From: Durusdinium trenchii
Lineage: Eukaryota; Sar; Dinophyceae; Suessiales; Symbiodiniaceae
Assembly: GCA_963970005.1 (NCBI GenBank)
Contig: CAXAMN010008557.1
Coordinates: forward strand, 899,732 to 963,731
Reading direction: 5' to 3'
DNA length: 64,000 bases
The translations under genes and the position numbers were made by a program. Shown piece by piece: positions 42,938-53,100 of this stretch. How positions within the stretch are numbered: the first letter of the stretch is position 1; each line of letters opens with the position of its first letter. The notes beneath the pieces were generated by a model. That model ran no database searches. It saw only the letters and a program-made list of their open reading frames with translations, and was not told the origin of the DNA.

Positions 42938-43055
42938 CTAGAGGACCAAGATGTTTGAGTTGATTGAGTTCCTTTTCCGAGGCAAACATGTCTGGCGGCG
43001 CCTTGTTCAATGTTGCCAGATTGTGTCGCTCGATTGCCAGCTCTGATCGAAACTC
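42938..43055 (-). CDS. exon of an unidentified gene
   Basis: AG|G acceptor at 43057-43056. Reads EFRSELAIERHNLATLNKAP, PDMFASEKELNQLKHLGPL, to a GC donor at 42937-42936. Helical, same style as 42788-42903. Confidence 0.6.
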
Positions 43056-43084
43056 CTAAGATCCAAGAAGGTCCGAATCGCCAT

Positions 43085-43185
43085 GCCAAGGAGCACTACT
43101 AGGAACAAAAAAGCTACTAGGGGCTCCTGATGGCTCCTGGCCTTACTACTAGGAGCAAGAGGACGCTACTAGGAGCATGCCAAGG
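43085..43185. repeat. CTACTAGGAGC dispersed repeat
   Basis: Units such as GGAGCACTACTAGGAACAAA, GCTACTAGGGGCTCC and GGACGCTACTAGGAGC. Same family as 7060, 10262, 32985 and 56715. Confidence 0.8.
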
Positions 43186-43699
43186 AGCCAGTCTTGGAAA
43201 GTGAACCACGCGCGCTTCACAGCCACAGAATTCCTGCGAGAACAGGCGTATCTCATTGCACAAACAGCTGAGCAAAGAAACACATCCAGGTCAAACGGTC
43301 AAACCCTTTTCCATGTGTCTTGCCTTGGTGTAAGTGAGCTTGTCGTTCTCATGGTCAGTCAAAGTGCTTCGATCCTCGATATGTACTTCAAACCGGCATC
43401 TAAGAATCTAAAACCTGAAACAGGAAGCTGCTCTACATCTCTACGCTGTTTTTAGGATGGGTAATATGTCTATACTATATAAATCACAATCATCCTCCCT
43501 TGCAAAGCTTCAATCTTCACTTCGTCAGGGTAGCTTTTGCTTCTCTGCGCGTCTCCATGAATCAGCCAACACTGCGCTTTGCCCTGACACAAGGTCAGGG
43601 TGTGCGACCAAAGGTCCGTTCCGTGTGCAACTTGCACATGTCCGGAGCTTCCCGGCCTTTTCGACCTTGTCGTTGAATGGATGGCGAACCACATAACCC

Positions 43700-44038
43700 A
43701 AACAAGTCTTTTTTGAGTAGCTTTCCATGGCAAAGTTCCTCGGATTTCCCAAGCCAAACTTCAAAGAATTCGGCCGTCGTGCTGCATTCAGAATTCCGTC
43801 CTATGAACTGTGCCCAGCTGCTCGTTGCAATATCTTTCGCAGTCTGCAATTCCAAGTGAAGGGGCCGGCACAACCTTGAGCGCTCGTTTCTGGGAAGCTT
43901 CTCTTTTGGAGTTCCTTTCCGCCTTTCCATTCCTGTCAAGCAGCTACAACCCGGGAGGCACTGGATTTGGCTTTCTGCTCGCACAAAGCGGTCAGAGTCC
44001 CATTTGTTGGACAAAGTGCGACCAAACCTGGGCGGCAT
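43700..44038 (-). CDS. exon(s) of an unidentified gene
   Basis: Open minus frame starting at an ATG (44038). Best part is LELQTAKDIATSSWAQFIGR then AEFFEVWLGKSEELCHGKLL and KKDLFGLCGS. May contain an intron. Confidence 0.5.
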
Positions 44039-44171
44039 TCACAGAAAATATAGGACAAAAGCCACCGTAAGAAATCGCAAGCAAGAAAAACACAACACAA
44101 CCAATAAATTAAGAGAATATGAATGATGAGGAATGAATCGGTTGGACCAGCTGGCCAGCGGCCCACCTTAC

Positions 44172-44222
44172 CTTGCAAACTGCAACCCAAAAAGGCTGGC
44201 CAAGGAGCTTTCGTGGGGGGGC
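44172..44222 (-). CDS. exon of an unidentified gene
   Basis: 51-bp phase-0 exon between AG|G (44224-44223) and GTAAGG (44171-44170), reading APPRKLLGQPFWVAVCK. Another frame is also open; the splice sites are the main support. Confidence 0.45.
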
Positions 44223-44589
44223 CTGCCACTCTCAAGAACAGAGGGTGTTGCAGAATACCTCAATCCATCAATCTCATCTTGAGCTGTACCGATTTGCTTG
44301 CGGTCAGACGACATTGGCATCCTTTCTGCCTAATTTAAGGCCAAACAAGATCGGAAACCGCTTGCAAGTTGCTGGCAGCGACCAGCCCCCGACACAGCAG
44401 GTTGAAGTCTAGCTTTCTTGGCTTCCAACCTAGGCATGAGAGCCCGCGGCAAATGGACGACGAACATCTAAGAACCAAACACACAGGGCCCCAAGGCCAG
44501 AATGCCACATTGCCAAGAGCCTTCAATGTCATTACATTTATGGATTTTTTTTCCCGAAAGCATTGTGAAGGGTTCTTCCGGAAAATCCA

Positions 44590-44800
44590 TTGAACACTGA
44601 CATTTCTACACTTACACTTGAACACTGACGCTTCCACACTGACACTTGAACACATACACGTCTATACGTATCCCAGTGTAAGGGTAAAAAGCATCCAAGG
44701 GTAAGTATGCAAGTGTAAGTATCCAAGTGCAAAAGTATGCAAGTATCCCAGTGCAGTCCCAGTGCAAGCATGCAAGTATGAGTATGGAAAACTTGCACGG
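44590..44800. repeat. CACTTGAACACTGAC / GTATCCAAGTGTAAG imperfect inverted repeat
   Basis: The left half carries ACACTGAC..CACTTGAACAC units. The right half carries the complementary sense (AGTGTAAGTATCCAAGTG, GCAAGTATCCCAGTGC). It forms a loose palindrome-like minisatellite about 210 bp long. Confidence 0.7.
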
Positions 44801-44887
44801 GAGATGTCCTAATGAAAAACACTTCCCCACTTTATAAATTCTCTCTTAAAGGCGGAGGGTGGGACGAACAGCGTCAACCGAAAATGC

Positions 44888-45370
44888 AACCCTCAGCGGA
44901 GATCGTGCGTGTCGAGCGCGCGAAATGCAGGCGAGAGTGCGATTTGTCGTATGTGCGCGCAACCCACTGGAGATCGTGCGTGTCGAGTGCGCGAAATGCA
45001 AGCGAGAGTGCGATTTGTCACATGCACGCGCAACCCTCTGCGGAGATCGTGCATGTCGAGTGCGCGAAATGCAGGCGAGAGTGCGATTGGGTCTGTGCGC
45101 GCGCAACCCTTTGCGGAGATCGTGCGTCTCGAGTGCGCGAAATGCAGGCGAGAGTGCGATTGGGTCTGTGCGCGCGCAACCCTCTGCGGAGATCGTGCGT
45201 GTCGAGTGCGCGAAACACAGGCGAGAGTGCGATTGGGCCTGTGGGCGCGCAACCCTCTGCGGAGATCGTGCGCGTCGAGTGCGCGAAATGCAGGTGAGAG
45301 TGCGATTTGTTCGGTCCGCGCGCAACCCTCTGCGGAGATCGTGCGTGTCGAGTGCGCGAAATGCAGGCAC
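44888..45370. repeat. 73-bp tandem array (about 6.6 copies)
   Basis: GGAGATCGTGCGTGTCGAG recurs at 44898, 44969, 45042, 45115, 45188, 45261 and 45334, a period of 71 then five times 73. Copies differ by a few substitutions. Because 73 is not a multiple of three, each copy shifts frame. All three plus frames and at least two minus frames nevertheless stay open. Confidence 0.95.
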
Positions 45371-46052
45371 TGGTGACTTTCTAGTACTACTTTAGTACGC
45401 GGAGTATCTGGGGAGCTGGAAGATGAGAACTGGCGACTTTGTAGTACAACTGTAGTACGCGGAGCAATAAGCTGAGAACTGGCGACTTTGTTTAGGACGC
45501 GGAGTATCTGGAGAGCTGGAAGATGAGAACTGGCGACTTTCTAGTACAACTTTAGTACGCGGAGTATCTGGGGAGCTGGAAGATGAGAAGTGGCGACTTT
45601 GTGGTACAACTTTAGTACGCGGAGCAATCTGTGGAGCTGGAAGCTGAGAACTGGCGACATTCTAGTACAACTTTAGTACGCGGAGCAATCTGTGGAGCTG
45701 GAAGCTGAGAACTGGCGACTTTGTAGTACAACTTTAGTACGCGGATGGATGAGTCATCTCTCGCGGCTGAGTCATCTCTCGCGGCTGCTCTGGCGCCCCT
45801 GCAGCTGAGTCATGTCTCCCGACCACCCGGCTCTCTTGAGAGGTTGACACACACACACACACAGAGACCCACGCACTGCCTCAACTTACTCGGACACACA
45901 CACAGACAGAGACTCATACACACACAGAGACCCACACACTGCCTCAACTCACTCGACTTAACACTTCACACTGAACACTTAACAGATAACTCACACTCTG
46001 ACTTCCTACGTGATGAAAAATGCTTTCGGGCCACTCGTCGTCTAGTTTATGT
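45360..46052 (+). repeat. left arm of a long inverted repeat
   Basis: The minisatellite is followed by a unique part (45745-46052). Its ordered blocks are GATGAGTCATCTCTCGCGG, CTGCAGCTGAGTCATGTCTC, (AC)n with CACTGCCTCAACT, ACACTTCACACTGAACACTT, GACTTCCTACGTGATG and CTTTCGGGCCACTCGTCGTC. The same blocks occur in reverse complement and reverse order in 63018-63345 with few mismatches. Homology ends at ...GTCGTCTAGT. Confidence 0.95.
45370..45745. repeat. 60/61-bp minisatellite, left arm
   Basis: Units of TAGTACAACTTTAGTACGCGGAG plus (TATCTGGGG or CAATCTGTG)GAGCTGGAAG(A/C)TGAGAACTGGCGACTTT. Starts at 45372, 45432, 45481 (deleted copy), 45532, 45592, 45653 and 45714. The reverse complement fills 63340-64000. 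Confidence 0.95.
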
Positions 46053-46075
46053 GGTAATGCCAGAATCCGTGATTT

Positions 46076-46615
46076 AAAAAAAGTCAAAAAAAACAACTGG
46101 AAAAGTCAAAGTAAAAAAATCAAATTGAAGAGTCAAAAAAAGCCAATACAAAAGCAAGAAAAAAAGTCGAAAAAAGTCAAAAATCAGTCAACCATAGACC
46201 ACAGCTCGAAAATGTAAAAAAAAAAGTTCAGAAAACAAAGTCGAAAAAAGTCAAAACTGTGGCTCCTTGCCTTGGCGGATTACTGGAGTCAAGAAAAGTT
46301 TTTAAAAAAAAAGGTCACAAAAAAAAGTCCACCATAGACCACAGCTCGAAAAAGTCAAAAAAAAGTTCAAAAAAAAGTCAAAACTGTGGCTCGTTGCCTT
46401 GGCGGATTACTGGAGTCAAGAAAGGTCAAAAAAAAATCAAAAGAAAACGTCCAAAAAAAAAGTGTTTTAAAAAGTCGAAAAAATGTCAAAAAAGGTCGGA
46501 TCTGGGCAAATTGATGTTTTTGACTTTCTGAAATTTTCTGATTTGACTTTTTTTTGACTTTGACTTTTGGGATTGACTTGTTTTTTGACTTTTTTTTGGC
46601 GTTTTTTTAATTTAG
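46076..46615. repeat. AAAAAGTC repeat with inverted TTTTTGAC end
   Basis: AAAAGTCAAAAA-type units fill 46076-46500, and the opposite sense (GACTTTTTTTTGACTTTGAC) fills 46535-46605. Inside, 'CACCATAGACCACAGCTCGA' + 'ACTGTGGCTC(C/G)TTGCCTTGG' is duplicated (46190-46290 and 46330-46425). Confidence 0.9.
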
Positions 46616-46643
46616 AAAACAGGCTCTTTCCAATGAAAGTTTT

Positions 46644-47007
46644 TTATAACATTACATGCTGGGATGGCCACTGAAGAAACAGCTCAGGGGTCTTGGGCTC
46701 CGGCTCCCTGCCCACGCGATAGGCATCAGCGACCAAAAGTAGATAGGCCAAGCCTAGCAGCATGACAACTACTGGCAAACACAGACAGCACAAGTACAAG
46801 AATAGTGTACACAGGCCAGGCCTGTGAGCAAAGCAGTCATAGTCGTAGTGCTGTTGGTGAGCAAACAACTGTTGTAGGTATCTGTGTATGAAGGCCTTAG
46901 TTAGTTCAGCAGGCCACAAGCCAAGGTCATGTTCCAGCATATGCAGATGGAATGTTACTGCAGAATGATCAACTCCCACACTCATTGAAGCATCTTGACC
47001 AACAATC
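46644..47007 (-). CDS. terminal exon: transmembrane C-terminus
   Basis: AG|G acceptor at 47009-47008. Reads IVGQDASMSVGVDHSAVTFH, LHMLEHDLGLWPAELTKAFI, then the helix CCLCLPVVVMLLGLAYLLLV and a polar tail ending FLQWPSQHVML, with TAA at 46646-46644. The open frame also continues upstream to 47114. Confidence 0.6.
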
Positions 47008-48551
47008 CTGATGTCCATCTCAACTTGACAAACCATTGCAGCCGGATGGCAAGCAAAATGCACGAGCCAACACAATACGCTGGAGAAAGAGCCAAAACCC
47101 AGCGTCGAACGCAAACACAGTTACAGTCCAAAAGTCGACAATTTGCAAGTAAAGCATTGATGAAACAGCCCTAGAGTTCTGTTTCTTCTGCAGCCCAGCC
47201 TTGGAGTTGAGACAAGAAATAAAACAGGACCAATTACGCAATTAAAGAAACCTTCTTGGGGTAACACTTTACCCCCTCGATCGGATGGCCTCACTCCTGA
47301 GCTTCTCCGCAGCCAGCTTCTCGCGAAGCTTGCCGAGCTCCTGCAACGAGCTTTGGCCCCTGCATGCTGCAACAAAATGCCAAAGCGAACATGCCTGCGA
47401 GCAGGAGCAGGTTTGTGGCGTAGGTGTGTCGGGCGTTCATAGTGTAGCTCAGCCAAGGAGTGTCTTCAATTAAAAAGTCCAAAGAGTTTCAGTGTGGACG
47501 GAGCTTGGGCCAGTCACCAAAAGCGGAAGAATGCTGAGGCTTTACATATCTTCTTTTATGCAGTCACGCAGACCCTCAACCTTCATCCAAAAATTATTGC
47601 ACATTCAATCAAAACCATATGTGTTTAAAGCGAAGGCAGCCTTTCTGGGAGCTCTTTGGCAATTTTCCCCAGGTTGGCATGCTGCTGTGTTAGCAGCTTA
47701 CTTTGGCCAACACCGGGCTACCTCCAGTCTACCACGTCCGTCTCGGTCCAATACCTTTGTGGACTCTGGTGGCCTTTTCACAGCTTCATCGCTTTGCTAC
47801 TGCCGCGTGTAAAACTTGCACACAATGCGCAGGAACCCTTCATCGCTCATCTACTCTGGGAGAGTTTCCAGCATGCTCTGCTGCGTGTGCGCATAGGTTT
47901 CAACAAAGTCTTTGCCACCTGAGGTAAATGATTGGACTGGGGCTGTCATCTTGACTGAGAAACCCATGACGTGCCCAGTGGCCTGCCAAGGCTTCTGAGC
48001 TATAGCCTCAGAGATCTCAATGTTCCCAAGAAAAAAGGCCAATGGTGATCACAAATTTAAATTGAAACAACTGCCATCTGCCACAAATGCAGGACAAACT
48101 CGATGAACAAGACATTCTCTAATCGACTCTTCCCAGCAACGCTCCAGAAATGTTGGCCCGGCCGGCGGCACTGGAACTGGCACAGCCAGATTTTTGCAAT
48201 CCCTATTCCAGATCTGTTGATTGAAAGAAGTCTTATCGTACGAGAGCCTTTGCAACAAGCAAGCAATCAAACAAACTACAGTATAACTAACTACTAAGTA
48301 ACACTAACTAACTGACTGACTGACGAACTGACTGACTAACTGACTGACTCACTCACTAACCAAACTAACTAACACAACAGTTTCTCGCACAAGTTCTTTA
48401 CTATCCAAAGCCCATATGGCGTGGAGAAGATTGTTCTAGCCCCTTCCAAAATGTGGAGACGCCCCTCTTCTACAGGTGCTGCCCTCTTGTTTCCGTGCCT
48501 GTCTCTGCAGACTGATGCCCCAAGACAGCAGCCAGCGGCGTGCAGGACCAA
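46644..48551 (-). CDS. unidentified protein with C-terminal membrane segment (gene span, partial)
   Basis: Minus-strand gene whose stop codon is at 46646-46644. Candidate exons upstream in order are 48369-48530, 48070-48250, 47875-48000, 47272-47404 and the terminal exon. They give an amphipathic soluble part, a Leu/Glu/Lys coiled-coil-like exon, and a C-terminal part with one or two hydrophobic helices before a polar tail. The layout suggests a tail-anchored or single-pass membrane protein. No family recognised. It lies inside the 17-kb interval bracketed by the inverted repeat and directly downstream of the DUF3638 gene. It is not excluded that the two are one gene. Confidence 0.55.
47272..47404 (-). 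CDS. exon with coiled-coil-like helix
   Basis: Acceptor AG|G near 47405. Reads LWHFVAACRGQSSLQELGKL then REKLAAEKLRSEAIRSRG, to a GTAAAG donor near 47271. An ATG (47440) in another frame gives a signal-peptide-like read-through (NLLLLAGMFALAF) and is the main alternative. Confidence 0.5.
47875..48000 (-). CDS. exon of an unidentified gene
   Basis: Reads AQKPWQATGHVMGFSVKMTA then PVQSFTSGGKDFVETYAHTQ and QSMLETLPE. Good coding character; boundaries approximate. Confidence 0.5.
48070..48250 (-). CDS. exon of an unidentified gene
   Basis: Reads IWNRDCKNLAVPVPVPPAGP then TFLERCWEESIRECLVHRVC and PAFVADG, ending near a GC donor. Good coding character. Confidence 0.5.
48369..48530 (-). CDS. exon of an unidentified gene
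   Basis: Reads GASVCRDRHGNKRAAPVEEG, RLHILEGARTIFSTPYGLWI and VKNLCEKLL. Good coding character, boundaries approximate. Confidence 0.5.
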   Translation of the reverse strand, partial: CCLGASVCRDRHGNKRAAPVEEGRLHILEGARTIFSTPYGLWIVKNLCEKLLC

Positions 48552-48914
48552 TCAATCGCGCCCCCTGATCGGCGAGCATCAAAAACTGCAGCACGCAGCC
48601 GGCGGAAGTCCTGGATTCTTCAGTCAGTCAGCGCTGCATACAAATCCTTTCCCCGTGATTTGTCCAAAAGCCGTAGAGGCATATTGCAAAAAAAGCATTG
48701 TCCAACATGGTTCCCTGGGTCTACCTTACTCAGTTTACCTTTAAGAGCCTTCCCACCTGTCCAACTGCTGTCGGGTCAACATTGGGCTATCCGGCTATCC
48801 CATTCGCTTGGGCTCACGAAGCCACAAGCCTTCCACAGTTTATGCCCGGCATCCATGAAAATGGCGCATGGCATACTGTCTCAGAGTCTAGAAAACAGAA
48901 TGAAACTCAAGCAA

Positions 48915-49012
48915 TCTCAAGTAACTCATGTTTGTCTTGAAAAAATGAAAGTCCGGAAGCAACAGACTCCTGCTGGTGATCGCCAACGATTGATTTCAGG
49001 CATTTCAACTCC
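48915..49012 (-). CDS. possible exon
   Basis: Reads NQELKCLKSIVGDHQQESVA then SGLSFFQDKHELLEIA. Coding-like. Could belong to the membrane-protein gene or to the end of the DUF3638 gene. Confidence 0.4.
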
Positions 49013-49254
49013 TGATTCCAGTTGGTCTGTGGAAGTGCACAACGTGCAGCAACGAAATTATGCCAAAAACCAAGATGCCTGCAGTGAAAACCAGGATTCG
49101 CCCAAATAGAAGCGCAGTAAACACACCGGATGTTCTGCAAGACCGAAATCAGAGCTGGCACAGAACACCTGGCAACAAGGCACACATAGCCTTCACATAG
49201 CAATCGAAATGTACAGTATATATAAATATATCAAGATGTATATATATGCGTAGC

Positions 49255-49395
49255 ATCTCTGGATTGAGCTTCAAATCTAGGACAAAGTCCAACCAACCTG
49301 TGGATGAGATGGTCACTGTCAGGCGACAGCCTTTCCAACGGCCCCCTTCCAATGTTTCATGCGCTGACATAAAGTCAGCTGCACTACCAACAGGC
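49255..49395 (-). CDS. possible exon
   Basis: One minus frame reads ETLEGGRWKGCRLTVTISST then GWLDFVLDLKLNPEML; a second (VGLLVVQLTLCQRM) is also open. An AG|G acceptor splits the region near 49298. Confidence 0.4.
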
Positions 49396-49539
49396 CTACC
49401 TTGGCTGCACAGCAATGCTGGTCAATGCAGGTTGCGAACAAATGCCAGTTGATCGGGTTGGTTGTTGGCACTTTGTTCCTGAACCTTCTACAGTATTCTG
49501 TTTTGATGCGGCTTGCCTGCTTCTTGACTTGCTAATTGA

Positions 49540-50137
49540 TTAGTAGCCACTTGATTGTGTTTGCTCTGAAGAAAAGGACTTCCCGCCTTGTGCATAGTCA
49601 CATCTTTGTCGAACATGGGGGACTCGGAGATCACATACAAAGAAAAGCGGAAGTCCTGACCCTTGCTCTCGCATTCGGCCAAAGCCCAGCGAAGGGATTC
49701 GGCCTCTGCCAAAGATAAAGCCACGGTGGTTGGTGGGTTGCGGTTTCCTCTCAACTCCAAAGCCACCAAAACTAGCTTCACAATGGGCACCTGCACAGTG
49801 ACCCGGCTATTGGGAGAAAAACGTAGGCGGCACTCAGCTAAAGACGCCAACACCGGATTTGTCTTGGCCGCATTGGCTCCGGCACCAGCGCAGCCGATGA
49901 AAATCTCCGCGATCTTCGCGAAGCTTGGAAAGGCAAAAAGAGCTGATTCATCTGCTACTGATGGAGTGTCAGGCAAGGCCGCCAAAGACTTGAGCTTCCC
50001 AAGCTCCCAAACACGACTTTCTCCAGCTTTAGGTCGCTGTACAGATCCCGTCTCTTCGGACTCGATTTGGTGCTCATGTTGCTGCTGCTCTTCTTGTTCA
50101 CGCACAATCTCGCCAGAGGCAAACTCGGATGTACAGC
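49540..50137 (-). CDS. DUF3638 gene C-terminal exon (EQEEQQ region)
   Basis: CAG|G acceptor (50139-50138). Reads SEFASGEIVREQEEQQQHEH, VWELGKLKSLAALPDTPS, IVKLVLVALELRGNRNPPTT, VALSLAEAESLRWALAECES and DFRFSLYVISESPMFDKD. A Gln/Glu-rich linker followed by an AL-LAEAE-LR block is usual near the C-terminus of this family. Stop codon or next donor not fixed (frame open to 49488). Confidence 0.85.
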
Positions 50138-53100
50138 CTGTACCTAATAATCAGTGGTCATGATCGTCCATGCCAGCAAAACCGGGAAAACGCTGGGAAA
50201 ACACGAGTTCAATTAATTACAGTAGAAACTTCCTTGGCGTCAGGAATCAGGAAACTCAAGAATAACTATATACCAACCGAATGAAGATCCAAGCTACCCA
50301 ACATCTGCAAAGCACGCTGCACCACCTCATCCACAGCTCCAGACACAGAAGAAGATGTTGCAAAGGGCGCCGCCAGATCCCTCAAAGATGTCTCCAATGT
50401 CTTGGACTCTTCCTCCTTAATGCTCGAAGGCACAAACTCTAAGAGCGAAGTCAATCCTTCCGATTTTCCATCCATCAGCATTGAGAGAGCAGGTGCTTTC
50501 CAAGCGCTTGTGAGATCTTGTCGTACCAGTTGGCGTGCTTGCAACTCTTCCTGCTCCAGTGACTTCATAAGTAAGGCGGATTGAATGTCCCTCAATGCCG
50601 CCGCTTGCGCCGTCGCAGTTGGTGAAAGATTCACGGCCTTCCTATCCTTCAAAAGGTTACGCATGTAGTTTGCCACCTGGCTTCGTTCGGAAGTTCATGA
50701 TGTTCATGAAAGTTGCCCAGCAACGGCTGCCCCACAAGAATTCTGAAACGAATTTTCAGGAATGCCAAATGCCAACCCCTTGTTCTCTTTGTCTCTCTCT
50801 CTCTCTCTCATTCTCTCTCCCTCTCTCAAGCCACGCCCACCTCCTCCGGTAGCAAAATCTCGCAACGTTGGCCTCGGCCCAAGCCGCGCATGCGCCACGC
50901 ACCTTGTTGCAGCTCTCGGATGGACATGTCTTTACCCACAGTGATGGCAGCCACCTGAGCAAAGCTTGCAACACCGAACATGAGGCTGCGATGGCTGCAA
51001 GTGGTGATGTCAGTCCCCAGTCCACCACCAAACCACTCATGGGAAGAAATGCCACACATGTCATGGTCCATCATGCTGCTTCGGTTTAGCTCTAGAGCTC
51101 GCTAGTTTCTGCCAGGTAACTCCCAAAGCAGGTTGTTGTATGTCGATGCCGGTGGTGTGAGGCTGATCGAAGTAACAGAAACGCCGTTCTGGTCGCAAGT
51201 TGGCATCCTCCAAGGGCACGGGATGTGTTGCACCTTTCAGGAAGATCATGGGTAAATCAGTTCCACGAGCCAAGAAGACACAGCCATCTTTAATTGAACT
51301 CAGGGGGCTCTCCATCAAGAGCTTTGCCACTTCCTGGTTCTCCAAGCCGCACAGCAAGGCCCCACAATCGATTAAGGCACAAAAGGCCTCGCCAGCTTCA
51401 CCTCGATGCTTCGCCACCAGATCCAACAAGCTCCAAACGGTCCAACCAGAGGCCACCGAATGCAGAGTCACCACCGAAGGCGAAGCCAAAATGGCCATGG
51501 TCTGACCATCTGTGTGGTCGAAATCCACCGGAGGCATGCTGGAGGGTAAAATGTTCGAGGGCGTGCCGGAGAAACCGAGGCGAACTTTGAAGATGCTGGG
51601 TGAGGCCAACTCCTGATGCCAGAAGGCGCGTTAGTCGATAGCTCTTGAAGGTACATTCATGACATCACATCACATCATATCACATACGCACACAAACAGA
51701 CAAACAAACAAACAAACAAAGCAAACCAAACATACCAAACATACCATTCCATATTCCATATGCATAGATTAAAAGAGACTACATTAATTACATCACATTA
51801 CATTGCTTTACAAGTATATACATTACGTACTTCACATATTCATATCTTGCTGATTTGTCACAACCTGCGAGTTCGCTTGAGAGCCACTGTGCTCGGTGAG
51901 ACGGCCCAGCACCAGTGTGTGCAAAACACAAGCATGTGGGATCTGGTCGAAATGTTTTCTTCCAAAAATGGCTGCAAGTCGTGTTCACATGGGGGCCTTC
52001 TTTACTTTTGGCGCACACGCACAGCTGGTTAATGAAGGATACATGCACCAAACAAGCATTGGCACCAAATTGTAACAGGCCTCACTAGCGATGCACCGTT
52101 TTCAGCTGATCTCCGAGTTTCAAGCCATGCTCAATGCTTGACACAAAAGACTTGTTGGAAGTCAGCTTTGGAAGGGTCCATGCTGGCATCTGGTAATGCT
52201 TGCTAGCGCGGATCTAGCGCAGTGCTAGCGCGCGGCTAGCGCATTTTTAAGCAGCTACTTTTCAAAGCCTGACGACCTTCTGAACATGTCCGAAGTCAAA
52301 CACTAGCGGAAGTCTACCGCAAACCTAGCGCCCAGCTGCAGAATAGGTGTGTTTAGCTGGGGGCCCGCTACATAATCTAATAGAAAAAACAACATCATAA
52401 GCTACTTTCGACTTTCGACCGCTTTATCTATTTTTTGTTTTTTTAATTATAGACTTTTGGCCGGACTCCATGTATGCATACGTTTACGATGCCTTAAAGT
52501 TGCCTTTTTGTTGTGCACCTCTCTCCCTCTTGGCCGGCGACATCATGCGATACAGCCACACTTATACAGACGCGCTCTGTTGCCAAAGTTTCCAAAACCT
52601 TTCGAGCCTCAGTCCTGTGCACACGCCGAGAACTTCTTCACCTGTGTAGGTGTGGCCTTGGGGAAGATCTCCTTCCTCAAGTAAAAGCAGTAAACATCGG
52701 GTCGTTCTTTCCAAAGCTTCTTCAATCCGCGGATCGTCGCCGCGTCCGGCTGCACCAGGTCCAACGGCAGAAACTCCGACTCAGGAGACTTCGGAGATTT
52801 GGCCGTCCACTCTTTGAAGCGTCGGAAGGACTCGCGCTGTGGGGGCGGAGTCGCCACATCACGGAGCAACTCCGATTTCAACCTGAGAGTTCCGAAAACC
52901 ACGGTTTGAGTGAAACGGGTTGAGTCGTGAAAAGTGGAAAACAACGGCATTGATGAGCAGGGCGTCTATTTGCATGCATAACCATGTGCCAAACACGTGC
53001 GCAGTTTTCACATTTAATCTTATATATACAAGTGTGTAATGTTAACGAGGAATGGTAGGCATGTTATGACTTGTTTATTCATTCATATAAGCACAAAGCC

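Noticed and set aside
43177-43455. Plus-strand frame with an ankyrin-like piece (NGQTLFHVSCLGVSELVVLM)
   Set aside because: A single weak repeat on the strand opposite to all supported genes; the minus frames are also open.
44888-45370. 73-bp units as tandem tRNA-like genes
   Set aside because: Length equals a tRNA without CCA, but there is no TTCRA loop, anticodon stem or acceptor pairing.
44859-45395. Arg/Cys/Glu-rich 178-codon plus-strand protein
   Set aside because: It is the 73-bp repeat read through; equally long frames exist in the other phases and on the other strand.
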